64,000 nt of DNA from Enoplolaimus lenunculus (lineage: Eukaryota > Nematoda > Enoplea > Enoplida > Thoracostomopsidae), in assembly GCA_030248215.1 (NCBI GenBank), contig JASANG010003202.1, positions 1 to 64,000 on the forward strand. The letters are read 5' to 3'. The notes under the pieces were generated by a model, which was given only the letters and a program-made list of their open reading frames with translations, was not told where the DNA came from and searched no databases. Positions 49,801 to 64,000 of this stretch are shown here, one piece after another; the first letter of the stretch is position 1, and each line of letters begins with the position of its first letter. The position numbers and the translations under genes are program-made.

Positions 49801-52479
49801 TCGTAGATTGACATTTCGTATTAACGTTTTCGAGAGTTTGTTGCACAAGCATTAAATCGGAACCGGTCTAATCATCGTCGTGGTGGTGCGTCTCGTAGCA
49901 ACAGTTTGTCAGACTCACCTCCTCGGTCCAGAAGAAAAATGTATGTTTTTGCACGGGAGTTCAGCTGGAAGAATTGCACTCTATTTCTATAGTTTGTGCC
50001 ACAAAATTTTTCAAAAGCGTGTTAGTCAACGCGGGGGTTTTTCAGCTTGCACCAAATATTGCGCCAAAATATTTTTATTTACTGCTACAAAAATACTTCC
50101 AAAATGCCAAGCCGAAAATTGCGTTGTATAATTATTTAAAAACAGATGTTTCTCACAATATATATAATGTCTGGCTTCTCCACAGCTTGAAAATTTCCGC
50201 CGGGGGGCGTTTCCTGGGGGGCCCCAGGAGTATCCTGGGGGGCAGCTGATTCTGCTGGGGGGCAGTTTTCCTGGGGGCCCCCAGATGATCTGGGGGGTCC
50301 TGGTGGGCAGGCTTAAAATTTTGCAAACCGACTTTTTGGACCATTTTTCATTCTAGACTGTGTTTCCAACTCAACGTAAGATTACTCTTCGCTCAACATG
50401 ACAAAAATTTCTCGCAAACGCTAATAATAATTTTAACTAATATTACGTATATACTGACAACTTAACCAGAAGTTGAAAAAAGCACAATTATATAAAATAT
50501 AGATAATCTATAATTGAAACTGTGCTTAATATATATTTTGTATATTAGTCGCAGCTTCAATTTTTCATAAGGCTCAGACGGGTTGAACTTGCTGCTGCAA
50601 GGTACTTTCGAATGCTGTATGCCCTGAAACGTTCTTTATATAATTGTGCTTTTTCAGTTCATTATTGAATTGTATTAGTTACTACCGGTATTTGTAACGA
50701 TATTAAAAATTATGAGTACTCAGCGTAATATAAAATCATACTCCAGGTCTTTACGTTTTAACATTGAAAATTTTTGACCTAGAAAAGTGCTGGGGGGCGG
50801 CCGAACATTCGCCGGGGGGCCTTTCTTGGGGGCGGTAAAATTTTCGCCGGGGGGGGAAATAAAAATTTCGAAAAGTGCTGGCCCCCCCCCGCTGTGGAGA
50901 AGCCAGAATGTTTAACCGTGGTAGACAAATGTATTTCACAATCGTACGCTATCATGACTTCATTTTTAGTACGTCGCATTTGTGTATTCATATACAGAGA
51001 CCTAGGTTGTTGATAATTCTTTCAGAACATTTCGAAAATATTTGAAAATTTGTTAGCGAGCTCTTGCGGATTCAATACTCCCTTGATTTTCTGCGTGTAA
51101 CCTCCATCGTGTGTCATTTTACTTTCAGATCGTACGATGAACGCAAGAAACCTCGTTATTCATCATCTCATAGTGGCTCTGCAGGATCGCCGTCACCTAA
51201 ACGATCCGCTGATGACAAAAAGTAAGCGTAATATTTGCAGTTGCCTGTTCTGTAAATATTTGGTGTAGTTTGTGGTGTAAATATTGGCGGCTACGCGAAC
51301 ATCACCAGTGCTTAACGATGCTACTGATTGAATTCTATTCAGTATGTTTTAATGTAGTTTGTATTGATTTCCGTTTTAATTACCTTTAAGTACATTAATA
51401 TTATGTCAACATAGGTGTTTTTAATACAACAAACCGACTGAAGTTTTTGCGCTAAGTTTAAGGATGGCACGTGTTATTGACTTCTCTCGTGGGTTTGATT
51501 TTAGCCAGTTGGTACGAAAACCACACAACTCTAAGAACAAGCATCGCGCAGCAGTTGCTAAAGGTGTTTCCAGGTCTCCGTCCCCGCCGCCACCTTCATT
51601 AGTCCGTCATCGAAAGTATGTTACACGTTTAGTTAAATTTTTTATTAAATAACGTATAACCAAAATTACCTATTATGTAGTCGCAGTTTGGTTGTTCTAA
51701 AATGGGATCTTTTGAGGGTTGAAAATTGGATGTCTCCGGCGTGCATAATGCGAATGTCATAAACCGACGATCGGTTCGCAGAGTAACCTGCCAACGTATA
51801 GGTCGGACGAGTTTGGTGAATCTTGGAGACTCAGATTTGATTTTTAATCATTAAAAACTGAACATTAAGACGAGCTAATGTGGATAATAGTTGTTATTTT
51901 AGTGATAGAAAGCATGGCTTTCACCATGGTATGTCATTCGATAACTCCAGTAATGCTCCGTCGTCAATGCAGGAAAAGCTGCAAATGCAACAAAACCGAC
52001 TTCCGTTTGCGGAATCCCTATCTCACAAACAATATTATCGCGATCAACTGATGCTGCAAACGAAACATCGAAATGACCAACAACAAAAACTACTTCAACA
52101 CCCACGGCGTGGTGATATTTCAAAGGCGGATGGTAAGCATTTCAGTCGCAAGCGGTACAGCGGCGGTTCTCAGTCACCTCCACCTGGCCAGCAACAACAG
52201 TACGTTAGTAGAGGCGCGAAACAGCCCCCGCCACCAGGCGATTACCGGTCTCGTCATAATTTACTGTCGTCCATGGAATCAACACAGACGCTCAAGTCCC
52301 TTATCCCTGCTTCGGAAAGCCTTTGCAGCGGTGCTGTCGACATTGGAAAATCAAGGAAACGAGAAAAGTATGGCGACGAAGTTCGAGGCCAGCACGCGTA
52401 CCAGCGGTTGCCGCCAGATGAACATCGGGTATTTTTGCAAGAATGTACTTCTATGTTAGATATTAAAAAAATTAACTAA
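37854..52479 (+). CDS. CCNL1: Cyclin L (transcription and splicing cyclin)
   Basis: Twelve exons: 37854-38081, 39818-39892, 40337-40446, 46286-46406, 46633-46697, 47517-47715, 48076-48223, 48561-48627, 49220-49342, 51129-51221, 51505-51615, 51903-52479. All are in phase and give 638 residues (human cyclin L1 has 526). Two cyclin boxes fill residues about 55-265, with family signatures [53 protein letters not shown] and [17 protein letters not shown]. The C-terminal half is Ser/Arg-rich in exons 8-11 and Gln/His/Pro-rich in exon 12. The family partners CDK11 (and CDK12/13 have been reported) in nuclear speckles and affects pre-mRNA splicing. An in-frame upstream ATG at 37767 is possible, but 37854 gives the expected N-terminus. 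CCNL1 versus CCNL2 cannot be told apart in an invertebrate. The introns host two snoRNAs and several transposons. Confidence 0.95.
38858..39579 (+). mobile_element. Non-autonomous TIR element, copy 1 (cyclin L intron 1)
   Basis: 722 bp with terminal inverted repeats ctggcttctccacagc and gctgtggagaagccag. It is flanked by a perfect 5-bp duplication TAATA (38853-38857 and 39580-39584). The subterminal ~100 bp on each side are rich in G or C runs around ccgggggcg and the middle is AT-rich. No transposase is present. A 15-bp tandem copy of taatagataagccag follows the right end. Superfamily not assigned; a 5-bp duplication is unusual among common DNA transposons. Confidence 0.88.
39707..39764 (+). 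pseudogene. Decayed duplicate of cyclin L exon 2
   Basis: It matches the start of exon 2 (39818 onward) with about a dozen changes, including shared ttgtaccagcgg and ttattac words, 111 bp upstream of the real exon. The acceptor AG is GG here (tttttgg), so it is unlikely to be spliced in the same way. The similarity fades after about 58 bases and no donor equivalent to the true one is present. Confidence 0.7.
44113..44452. mobile_element. MITE with ~50 bp terminal inverted repeats
   Basis: The left end begins atatgtcgtagcccatgtcg and includes cccaattccga. The right end inverted begins aatatgtcgtagaccaagac and includes ccccaattccga. Mismatches are few over about 50 bp. The internal sequence is unremarkable. 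It lies in cyclin L intron 3. Confidence 0.75.
45088..45478. repeat. GCCGAT-family repeat in cyclin L intron 3
   Basis: Same ordered blocks as 4730-5037 (tcaaacacaaacgcaa, acacactgatat, aatcggc). Left part gccgatgccgattc, right part cgattaatcggcactcc. A partial third copy (tcgatgccgattctagtttt) is at 48372-48455. Confidence 0.6.
46175..46206. repeat. (ATT)n microsatellite
   Basis: About 30 bp of imperfect ATT/TTA trinucleotides just 5' of cyclin L exon 4. Confidence 0.9.
46793..46873 (+). ncRNA. SNORD61: C/D-box snoRNA, U61-like, copy 1 (cyclin L intron 5)
   Basis: An 8-bp terminal stem (atgttcgg at 46793-46800 with ccgaacat at 46866-46873) directly brackets a perfect C box ATGATGA (46802-46808) and D box CTGA (46862-46865). 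An internal ctgatg at about 46840 can serve as D'/C'. The sequence before the D box, tccctctaagaagtt, is complementary to aacttcttagaggga of 18S rRNA (recalled from the conserved eukaryotic sequence). The fifth base before the D box pairs with the uridine that corresponds to human U1442, the 2'-O-methylation target of U61. It would be processed from the debranched intron and act in the nucleolus with fibrillarin. Confidence 0.88.
47278..47356 (+). ncRNA. SNORD61: C/D-box snoRNA, U61-like, copy 2 (cyclin L intron 5)
   Basis: Second copy 480 bp downstream in the same intron. It has the stem gttcgg (47278-47283) with ccgaac (47351-47356), C box ATGATGA, D box CTGA and an internal ctgatg. The guide gttcctctaagaagtt pairs with the same 18S segment over 16 bases, with one G-U pair where copy 1 has C. 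The middle of the RNA has diverged while the boxes, stem and guide are kept, which is the pattern expected of two functional paralogues. Confidence 0.87.
49850..49940 (+). other. Possible extra RS-rich exon of cyclin L
   Basis: One reading frame gives [20 protein letters not shown] followed by PPRSRRK, which strongly resembles the RS domain encoded on either side, and it ends at a good donor (aaaaat|gtatgt). The best acceptor (cacaag) does not keep phase with exon 9, so it is left out of the gene model. It may need a different upstream junction, be an alternative exon, or contain a sequence error. Confidence 0.4.
50171..50906 (+). mobile_element. Non-autonomous TIR element, copy 2 (cyclin L intron 9)
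   Basis: 736 bp with the same 16-bp ends as 38858-39579, flanked by a perfect 5-bp duplication AATGT (50166-50170 and 50907-50911). The G-rich left subterminal region is longer than in copy 1, with extra cctggggggc-type units. No coding capacity. Confidence 0.88.
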
Positions 52480-53165
52480 ATTAATATTAAAAGTTCTCTG
52501 TATTATTGTTTTTACTTGTCTACTACTAGCCATCTTGTATATTTTAGTAAAGAATTTCTTAATTTGGGCGCGACTTCATGAGAAATTGCATATGTGCTCG
52601 AATGATGTGCTGTAATGCGCATGTAAAGATTTAAGGATTGTTGTTGTTGTTTTTAGACCGCTGACTCGAAAAAGAGAAAGCTGCTTTATACGACAGACAG
52701 AAAGCATGTTGATTCAAGATAACAAAAAATATATGTAGAAAAATGAGTGTGTATTATTTAACCCAACCCTAGCATTCGGATTTATCGAATGATTCAGGAT
52801 TTTGTATCTAATTTTATTCGTAGTACTCAAAACTTTCTGTATATAAAATACTTTTGATTCATAGAAATCGCGAAGGTAGGAATTTTTCAAAATTTAGGCA
52901 GTATTTACATTTTCTAGTAAAACTTTACTGTTACGGCTGTAACAGTAGATTTATAGTATTCCTTAGCCTAAGCGTCGAAAAAAGTGTATGCCTATGCAAA
53001 ACGTGCAGTCGGGAATTAGCCTACATTTTTAGAAATTGTCTTGTTTCATAAACGATTAAGACGAATATTTCTGAAATACAAGATAAATATTTCCCAGGGA
53101 AACTACTCCAAAATTGGGGGCTACAGCTCAACTAAATACCTTAATTTTGCAGCCTCAGATACTTC

Positions 53166-53305
53166 GGCCAATGTAAAGAACAGGGGCGGAACAAAGATTA
53201 TAAGCATTAAGTTTAAGAATGAGTTTATTGCTAAGGCTGAGCCTATTAGCCAAGCAAAAAAGCTTAAGCGTACTCTATTCTAGTCCTTAATTTTTACATG
53301 TGCCG
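53166..53305. mobile_element. TTAGGC-core MITE family member outside the palindrome
   Basis: Left end gccaatgtaaagaacagggg then cggaac; right end taatttttacatgtgccga. It is a shortened core with only a few aag/taag units and shows the family is not confined to the palindrome. Confidence 0.6.
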
Positions 53306-54176
53306 ATACTTCCAAGACAAACTAGGGAGGCCTAAGCTCAACCCGAAATATCCTTGAAATTTATTTAAATACCTTTCTAAAAACTGAGGAACTTTTTTAA
53401 TTTTTACATACATAAAATAAATAATGAATATTTTTAAAGGTTGACTTGTATGAATATTTTATATCTGTATATAAATGCGTTGTACTTCAGTTGTTTTTCC
53501 GAGCCGATCGATCCATTGGTTTGTAAGACATAATTTGTAATTGCAAAGAGAAATATTTTTGGTATTGGTGTGCAGTGGGAATTCCGATGTGTGAAATCTC
53601 TGTTTCAGTACATGTTAGTTTAATAGTGCGTACTGTTTTTCCGCGGGACTCATATGGTAGGTTACACTATTTTTCACTGTTTAGTTTTAGGTTTTATTCT
53701 TTTCCTTAAGCTTAAACTATTTTGTTTCAAGATTATATGACAAAAACTTCGTTACCGAAGTTGTCGGAGTGTGGCAAAAGTGGTACCGGAGTGGTCGGTT
53801 GACCTGGTTGAAACTAGCTGTGATCATAATTTCCTGAGCCAAACCATAAACTAGGTCGTCGAAAATTAAATTTCTAATTATTCAAATTTATGTGCGAAAT
53901 ATTGGCTTTATAGTGCGGAGCATCCGATATTTTTTAAATCCGTATATCCGGCAATACTTGTCAGATATTTATCCGAAATTAAATTTTATATTTCGGATAT
54001 CGGAAACTCGTTTTGGGTTTTTCGGGTTTCCGAATCAAATGTCGCTTCTCAAGCACTTGTTTTAAATTGTTGCACTATGGAAAGTACCCTGACCTACAAG
54101 CATGGTTGCAATGAGCGTAAGACATGCAATTCTCAAAAACAGTTTTTGTTATGCAACTGTTTCTAATAATGCCAGT

Positions 54177-54519
54177 CAGGGTATAGCCGGAGGTCTGCCT
54201 CCGGCTCCGGAAGAAAATCGGCCTGTGGCTCCAGTACAGTTTTTGCCTATGGTTCCGGCAATTTCGGTAACAAAATTATGCATAATTTTGCAAAATTTAT
54301 CTGAGCTCATTTCGTTCTACTTTTGTCACAATTTTAAGGAAAGAATTTGCGAAATTTCGCAGAAAATTAGCGTAAAAACCAAAAAAGTTAACATATTGCA
54401 GATATCGGCAAATAACTAATTACCCGTCATTTTTAGCACCAAATTTCGCCTCACTTCCGGCTCCGGCAAGTTTCGATGAACTCCGGCTCCGGTATTTTTC
54501 ACCTGCGGTTGTACCCTTG
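54177..54519. mobile_element. CCGGAGG-family MITE
   Basis: Opens cagggtatagccggaggtc and closes cacctgcggttgtaccctt. It shares aaaattatgcataattttgc and gcgaaatttcgcagaaaa with the left-arm copy at 7132-7447. Confidence 0.75.
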
Positions 54520-54751
54520 TGCTATGTATTCGGTTTAGCAGGTTGCTAATTAACAAATACTTGTGTTGGCCACCTCGCTAGAGTTGCTGATAAAGTACTT
54601 TTGAACTGTTGTGGTGTCTTGGGAAGAAAGTTGCTAGCGGGGGGGTGTTTGAATTCAAAGTTATGAGCACATGGGTTATGTGTCCTGGCAAATTCGTATG
54701 TACTCTTTACAGATTGCCAGATTTGCAAGCTAGCCTTTTATTAATAATTAC

Positions 54752-54835
54752 AGGGTGCAACCGGAGGTAAAACCTGAAAAGCACCGGATCCGGAGGTCAA
54801 CAAAAGTTGCCGGAGCCGGAGGTGAAGTGAATAAG
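54752..54835. repeat. CCGGAGG-family terminal fragment
   Basis: An isolated element end: cagggtgcaaccggaggtaa followed by two further ccggagg units. It stops next to the TTAA of the adjacent element. Confidence 0.6.
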
Positions 54836-54842
54836 TACTTAA

Positions 54843-55061
54843 CCCCTTCTCACACGAATATTTTCTATTTTCCCTCAGACCTGCTTTTATGCTAGGATTC
54901 GAACTCCAGTGACTGGAGTGGGATGCGTATACCATCAACACTCAGGGGGCTCTCATGTCTAGTACTATGTATACGTGTTGTAATTGTTAAACACGGTGCG
55001 ATATATACTATTTAATGTATATACACTGCGCTGAGTTGCCTACAGGCAACTCAATGTGTGA
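54843..55061 (-). mobile_element. TTAA-flanked tRNA-like MITE, copy 2
   Basis: Left TTAA at 54839-54842, left end ccccttctcacac. Right end gtgtgaaggg is followed by TTAT instead of TTAA. It keeps the gattcgaactccagtgactg tRNA-like segment but lacks about 45 bp of the 37168-37430 copy, including part of the box-A region. Confidence 0.7.
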
Positions 55062-55084
55062 AGGGTTATTCTCTAATCTTAGCA

Positions 55085-55165
55085 AAAGAACCTCCGGCAT
55101 AAATTGTACCGGAACCGGAGGTCGATTTTCTGCCGAAACCACAGCCGAAGACAAACCACCGGTTG
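55085..55165. repeat. CCGGAGG-family fragment
   Basis: Contains aacctccggcataaattgta then ccggaaccggaggtcgattt, typical subterminal sequence of the family. The other end is missing. Confidence 0.5.
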
Positions 55166-55845
55166 TAGACTGTTCAGTTGGGCTTGGCGTATTATCAATT
55201 CTCAAGAGCGAGACATTTTATTCCGATAAATCTCAAGCTTTTTTGAACTTAGTAATTTTAATTTTGGCATGTTTCAAGAAATCAAAATTTTAAAGCATCA
55301 TGGAATTATGCAGGAATGTGGTTCAATATTTTAACTCAGGTTTGAATACAGAATTTCTTTTCGTCAGCTCCTGCTGCTATATGGTGAAACAATGCAAATT
55401 TTATTCCAAAAATTATTTACACAATAATATTCATAAATTTACCGTTATACTTCTTGTAGTATTTTATCAATATGAAGTAAAAACGAAGAAATTAATCAAA
55501 AATTTAGAAACTTTGGATGCTTCCGCTCTTTCTGTTTAAAATCTATTAAACCGGTGAATAGTACGGGCCTCAGTTGTATTGGCAAATTCCGCTTTCCATT
55601 TCTGTTTACAAGTTTAGCTTATTTATAACGTTTCAAAAGTGCGTAGGATAAAAATTTCAAGATTTCTACCTTTTCTGCTGTCGAGTTCGCGGTGAACCCC
55701 ACCTCCATGAAATCCATTATTGCAAAATTGTGTTATTGACTTAGCTAGTGCGTAAATTACGTGTGAGCAGTGGCTTTCTGTTAACGAATGTCCTGCTTGC
55801 AAGACAAAATGTGGTTTTTATGTTTTTAGTTCATTTTAGGAGTTT

Positions 55846-56130
55846 GAGTTCAGAGTGGTTTAGGTGACATGCTGATGCATAGAGACAAGTAATAACCTCA
55901 TGTTGATGCTGCACATCGGTAAAAATCACTGCTGCATTGGAAGAACCAAGATACATGTGTATAATGTTGAGGATCTTATAAGGCATAAAAACAGAAAAAC
56001 CCAGCAGTTGATTGTGAGGCTGCATGGCTCAGTGGATAGCGCGTTGGACTGATAATCTGTCGGAGCGTCCGTTATTTTCATCTGCTAACTCAGAACTAAA
56101 AACTGTCGCACCCTAGTCCACCCAACTTAT
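55846..56130 (+). mobile_element. tRNA-derived repeat (SINE-like), copy 1
   Basis: Includes tggctcagtggatagcgcgt then tggactgataatct, a good tRNA 5' half (box A, and a GAT anticodon region), but no clear box B. The segment before it (gaagaaccaagatacatgtg) and the tail (cccaacttatcaca) are shared with 57236-57625, so the repeat unit is larger than the tRNA part. Confidence 0.65.
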
Positions 56131-56246
56131 CACAGTTTAAAATAAGAATAAGAAGGAAAATTTATTTGGAAAAATATGTGTGCCAAAAACAACAGTTTTA
56201 GAGCGAAATTGTGAGAAAAACTGCTATGCGTAGTTAATGTGCTAAG

Positions 56247-57074
56247 TTGTTGCAGTTAAGTGGCAATGAAATTTTTCATAGTTTGCAAGAAAGTATTACT
56301 ATATTTATGGAATGGTGTTTCTGCTGGCAAGTATACGTTTATCCTGATAAATGTGGCGTTCTTAGAATTGGTAACATTTTATCGAATATGAATAATTACC
56401 AAAATTATTCTTTCGGTCCAGCAACAATTCCTTTTGTATCAATGACGAAAGATCTTGGTCTACTGATCACGACCGATCTTTCTTTCTCAAAATTTATAAT
56501 TGACATATGTAACAAAGCTTCCGGTAAGTCAGGAATTATATGTCGTACGTTTAGTAGCAGAAAGTTGAAATTCATGAAAACAATGTTTGTAGTTCACATT
56601 AGGCCTTTATTGGAGTATGCTTCTGTTATATGGTCACCAAGTATTTTAAGGGAAATAGATTTAATCGAAAATGTGCAACGTAGGTTTACTAAGAAAATGA
56701 TTGGGATGATCGAACGATCGTATTTAGACCGGCTTAAAATATGTGATCTAGAGCCACTTGAACTACGAAGGATTAAATGCGATTTAATAATCGTTTTTAA
56801 AATATGTAATCACTTAGTGAACTTACAATTCATGATTTTTTTGTTCTCGCACCACAATCAAAAACCAGAGGACATAGTAAAAAAACTGTATCCAACACTA
56901 GCACATAATAATAAGGTGCAAAATTCTTTCTTTTACCGAATTATAAAAATTCGGAACTCTCTTCAATCTGACCTTGTAAATGCATCTTCACTCTCTGCTT
57001 TTAGAAAAGTTTTGAATGAAAATGATAGAGTTTTGTATAGTTTTATGAAAGGGCGGGCATTTAGAAACCCGTAG
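56247..57074 (+). mobile_element. 5'-truncated LINE, reverse-transcriptase C-terminal part
   Basis: An uninterrupted 275-codon frame. It starts within the region just after the RT catalytic centre (a WQVYVYPDKCGVLRIGN-type segment) and continues with the thumb/connection hallmarks TKDLGLLITTDLSFSKFI, RPLLEYASVIWSP and LIENVQRRFTKKM, to a stop codon at 57072-57074. This layout is typical of Jockey/CR1-like non-LTR retrotransposons. The catalytic YxDD motif, the endonuclease and ORF1 are absent, so the copy is truncated. It lies between two tRNA-derived repeats. The frame is still open, suggesting a fairly recent insertion. The exact clade needs a tree. Confidence 0.88.
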
Positions 57075-57235
57075 CGGTTTAAATGTGCCCATGGGTTAAC
57101 AGCACTATGTTACCAAGAACTAAATGAAATTATTATACTGAAATAATTGATTTCTATAAACAGTCCTTTTTATTTCTGTGTGTATAATTATAATTATATA
57201 TATGTGCATATACAATAAATGTTTGAACTATGATT

Positions 57236-57625
57236 TTGATATTCGAGGTCATGCGACTGTGCTGCAGCTTCAAAAGCACGAATTGTGACATGCGGACACA
57301 TGGAGGCAAAATGAAACCTAATGCTAATGATGCACATTGGTAAAACGATGATGGATATGTAGCGCCTTCATGTGCAAAAGTGGTAAAAAACATGGAAGAA
57401 CCAAGATACATGTGTATAATGTTGAGGTTCTTATAAGGCATAAAAACAGGAAAAACTCAGCAGTTGAATGTGAGGCGGTGTGGCTCAGTGGCTAGCGCGA
57501 TGGACTGATAATCTGTCGACCGAGTTAGAAACCTCCTTGGAACGTCCCTCATTTTCTGCTGCTGAGCACTCAGAACTAAAACCGTCGTGCCCAAGCCTTC
57601 CCAACTTATCACACGAATATGCATG
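57236..57625 (+). mobile_element. tRNA-derived repeat (SINE-like), copy 2
   Basis: Same family as 55846-56130: gaagaaccaagatacatgtg, then tggctcagtggctagcgcga, a degenerate box-B-like gagttagaaacctcc, and the tail cccaacttatcacac. It is longer than copy 1 on the left. Confidence 0.65.
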
Positions 57626-57686
57626 AAGTGATGCTATGTTTAGTTTTTATAAAATATATTGATAAACATTCAATTATATACGTACA

Positions 57687-63317
<5,631 letters not shown>

Positions 63318-64000
63318 GTCTGTGCACATTTTATTTGCAGCTTAACTGCAATGAAATATTAGTTGATTCGTGATTGTGAGCTGTAGGAGCTGCAAATAAT
63401 TTAATATTAATGAAAGCAAGATCGGGTTATGCTATTAAAAAGCGTTTAAAACTGAAATAGATTTGTGCAACTGAATAGGTGCCATCAAACGTGGTCTTAA
63501 TTTTCCACCTCATTCATTTTACCGCATTTACAACACAGTTCAATATTGATGAATAATTGAAATATATTTTTACAGTAGTATACAGCAGATTTCGTTTAAC
63601 TCGATATTCATTAATGTTATATGCCCTCAATAATCTTCGATTCTCACGAATCATATCAAAAACTGTAGCTGTAACCTTTTTGATTTTGTCGTTGGTTTGC
63701 ATGCGTCGAGGATTTTGATACTGCCCCCAAGTTGGAAGCGAGATACAAAAGAATACGTTCGAGATTTCGGTAATGTTTGTTATTATAGTTTTTGTGCTTG
63801 CACAGAAATGATGATATTGGTAAAATTTCGTTCAGTTGTTTGCTTATCAACCCCTTTATCCCTCAACAATAAATACAGCAGTAAAGGAACGTTTCATTTG
63901 GAAGCAAAGTTAGGTAAAATATTGAAAACAAAAATGTATGAATAGTGCAAGATACATAGCTGAAACCATCGTTTATTTGTACAATTACCGGTATGTAATG
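63318..64000. other. RAB6 3' flank
   Basis: Probably the 3' untranslated region, with a candidate AATAAA at 63868-63873. No other gene is visible before the window ends. Confidence 0.5.

Larger units (their letters stand above)
52480..57686. other. Intergenic region between cyclin L and RAB6
   Basis: It contains the cyclin L 3' untranslated region (no clear AATAAA seen), then the listed MITEs, SINE-like copies and LINE fragment, then the RAB6 5' region. The stretches 52480-53165 and 53306-54176 show no feature beyond AT-rich sequence. Confidence 0.6.

Noticed and set aside
56020-56070. tRNA-Ile gene (GAT anticodon region).
   Set aside because: Only the 5' half looks like a tRNA, box B is missing, and the unit recurs with extra flanking sequence as a repeat.

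Overview
The window is AT-rich, intron-rich animal DNA. Genes are split by short and medium GT-AG introns, intergenic DNA is packed with small inverted-repeat elements, and the recognisable genes are animal housekeeping and cilia genes (UBXN1, TMEM218, cyclin L, RAB6). A cilium gene plus this transposon load suggests an invertebrate metazoan. A tunicate-like genome is possible, but I cannot prove a phylum from the sequence. No bacterial operons, CRISPR arrays, rRNA genes or retrovirus-like elements were seen.

Region 1 (1-36793) is one giant inverted repeat. The left arm (1 to about 17531) reappears as a near-identical reverse complement in the right arm (about 19131-36793). Paired coordinates add up to 36793 at the outside and about 36661 near the centre. 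Each arm carries UBXN1 (outer) and TMEM218 (inner), convergent with each other. The centre (17532-19131) is a palindrome within a palindrome: four alternately oriented copies of a block of about 330 bp, with (AT)n tracts at the turns. UBXN1 looks intact in both arms. TMEM218 is intact in the right arm but broken in its last exon in the left arm. The arms also differ by an inverted-repeat element that is full length on the right and mostly missing on the left. The arm already fills the left edge of the window, so the outer limit of the palindrome cannot be seen. It may be a real palindrome, or a fold-back error made in sequencing or assembly.

Region 2 (36794-52479) holds a 12-exon cyclin L gene on the + strand. 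Its fifth intron carries two C/D-box snoRNA genes whose guides match the 18S rRNA site of U61 (SNORD61). Its introns also hold two copies of a 0.7 kb terminal-inverted-repeat element with perfect 5-bp target duplications, and a decayed duplicate of exon 2.

Region 3 (52480-57686) is intergenic and repeat-rich: several small inverted-repeat elements, one of them containing a tRNA-like sequence, and a 5'-truncated LINE reverse-transcriptase fragment between two copies of a tRNA-derived repeat.

Region 4 (57687-64000) holds a 9-exon RAB6 gene on the + strand with a complete 208-residue product. Its fifth intron contains a GC-rich 24-bp minisatellite that stays open in several reading frames on both strands.

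The genes are not an operon or pathway; they are ordinary neighbours. The unusual content lies in the architecture: the palindrome, the intronic snoRNA pair, the minisatellite and the small-transposon families.
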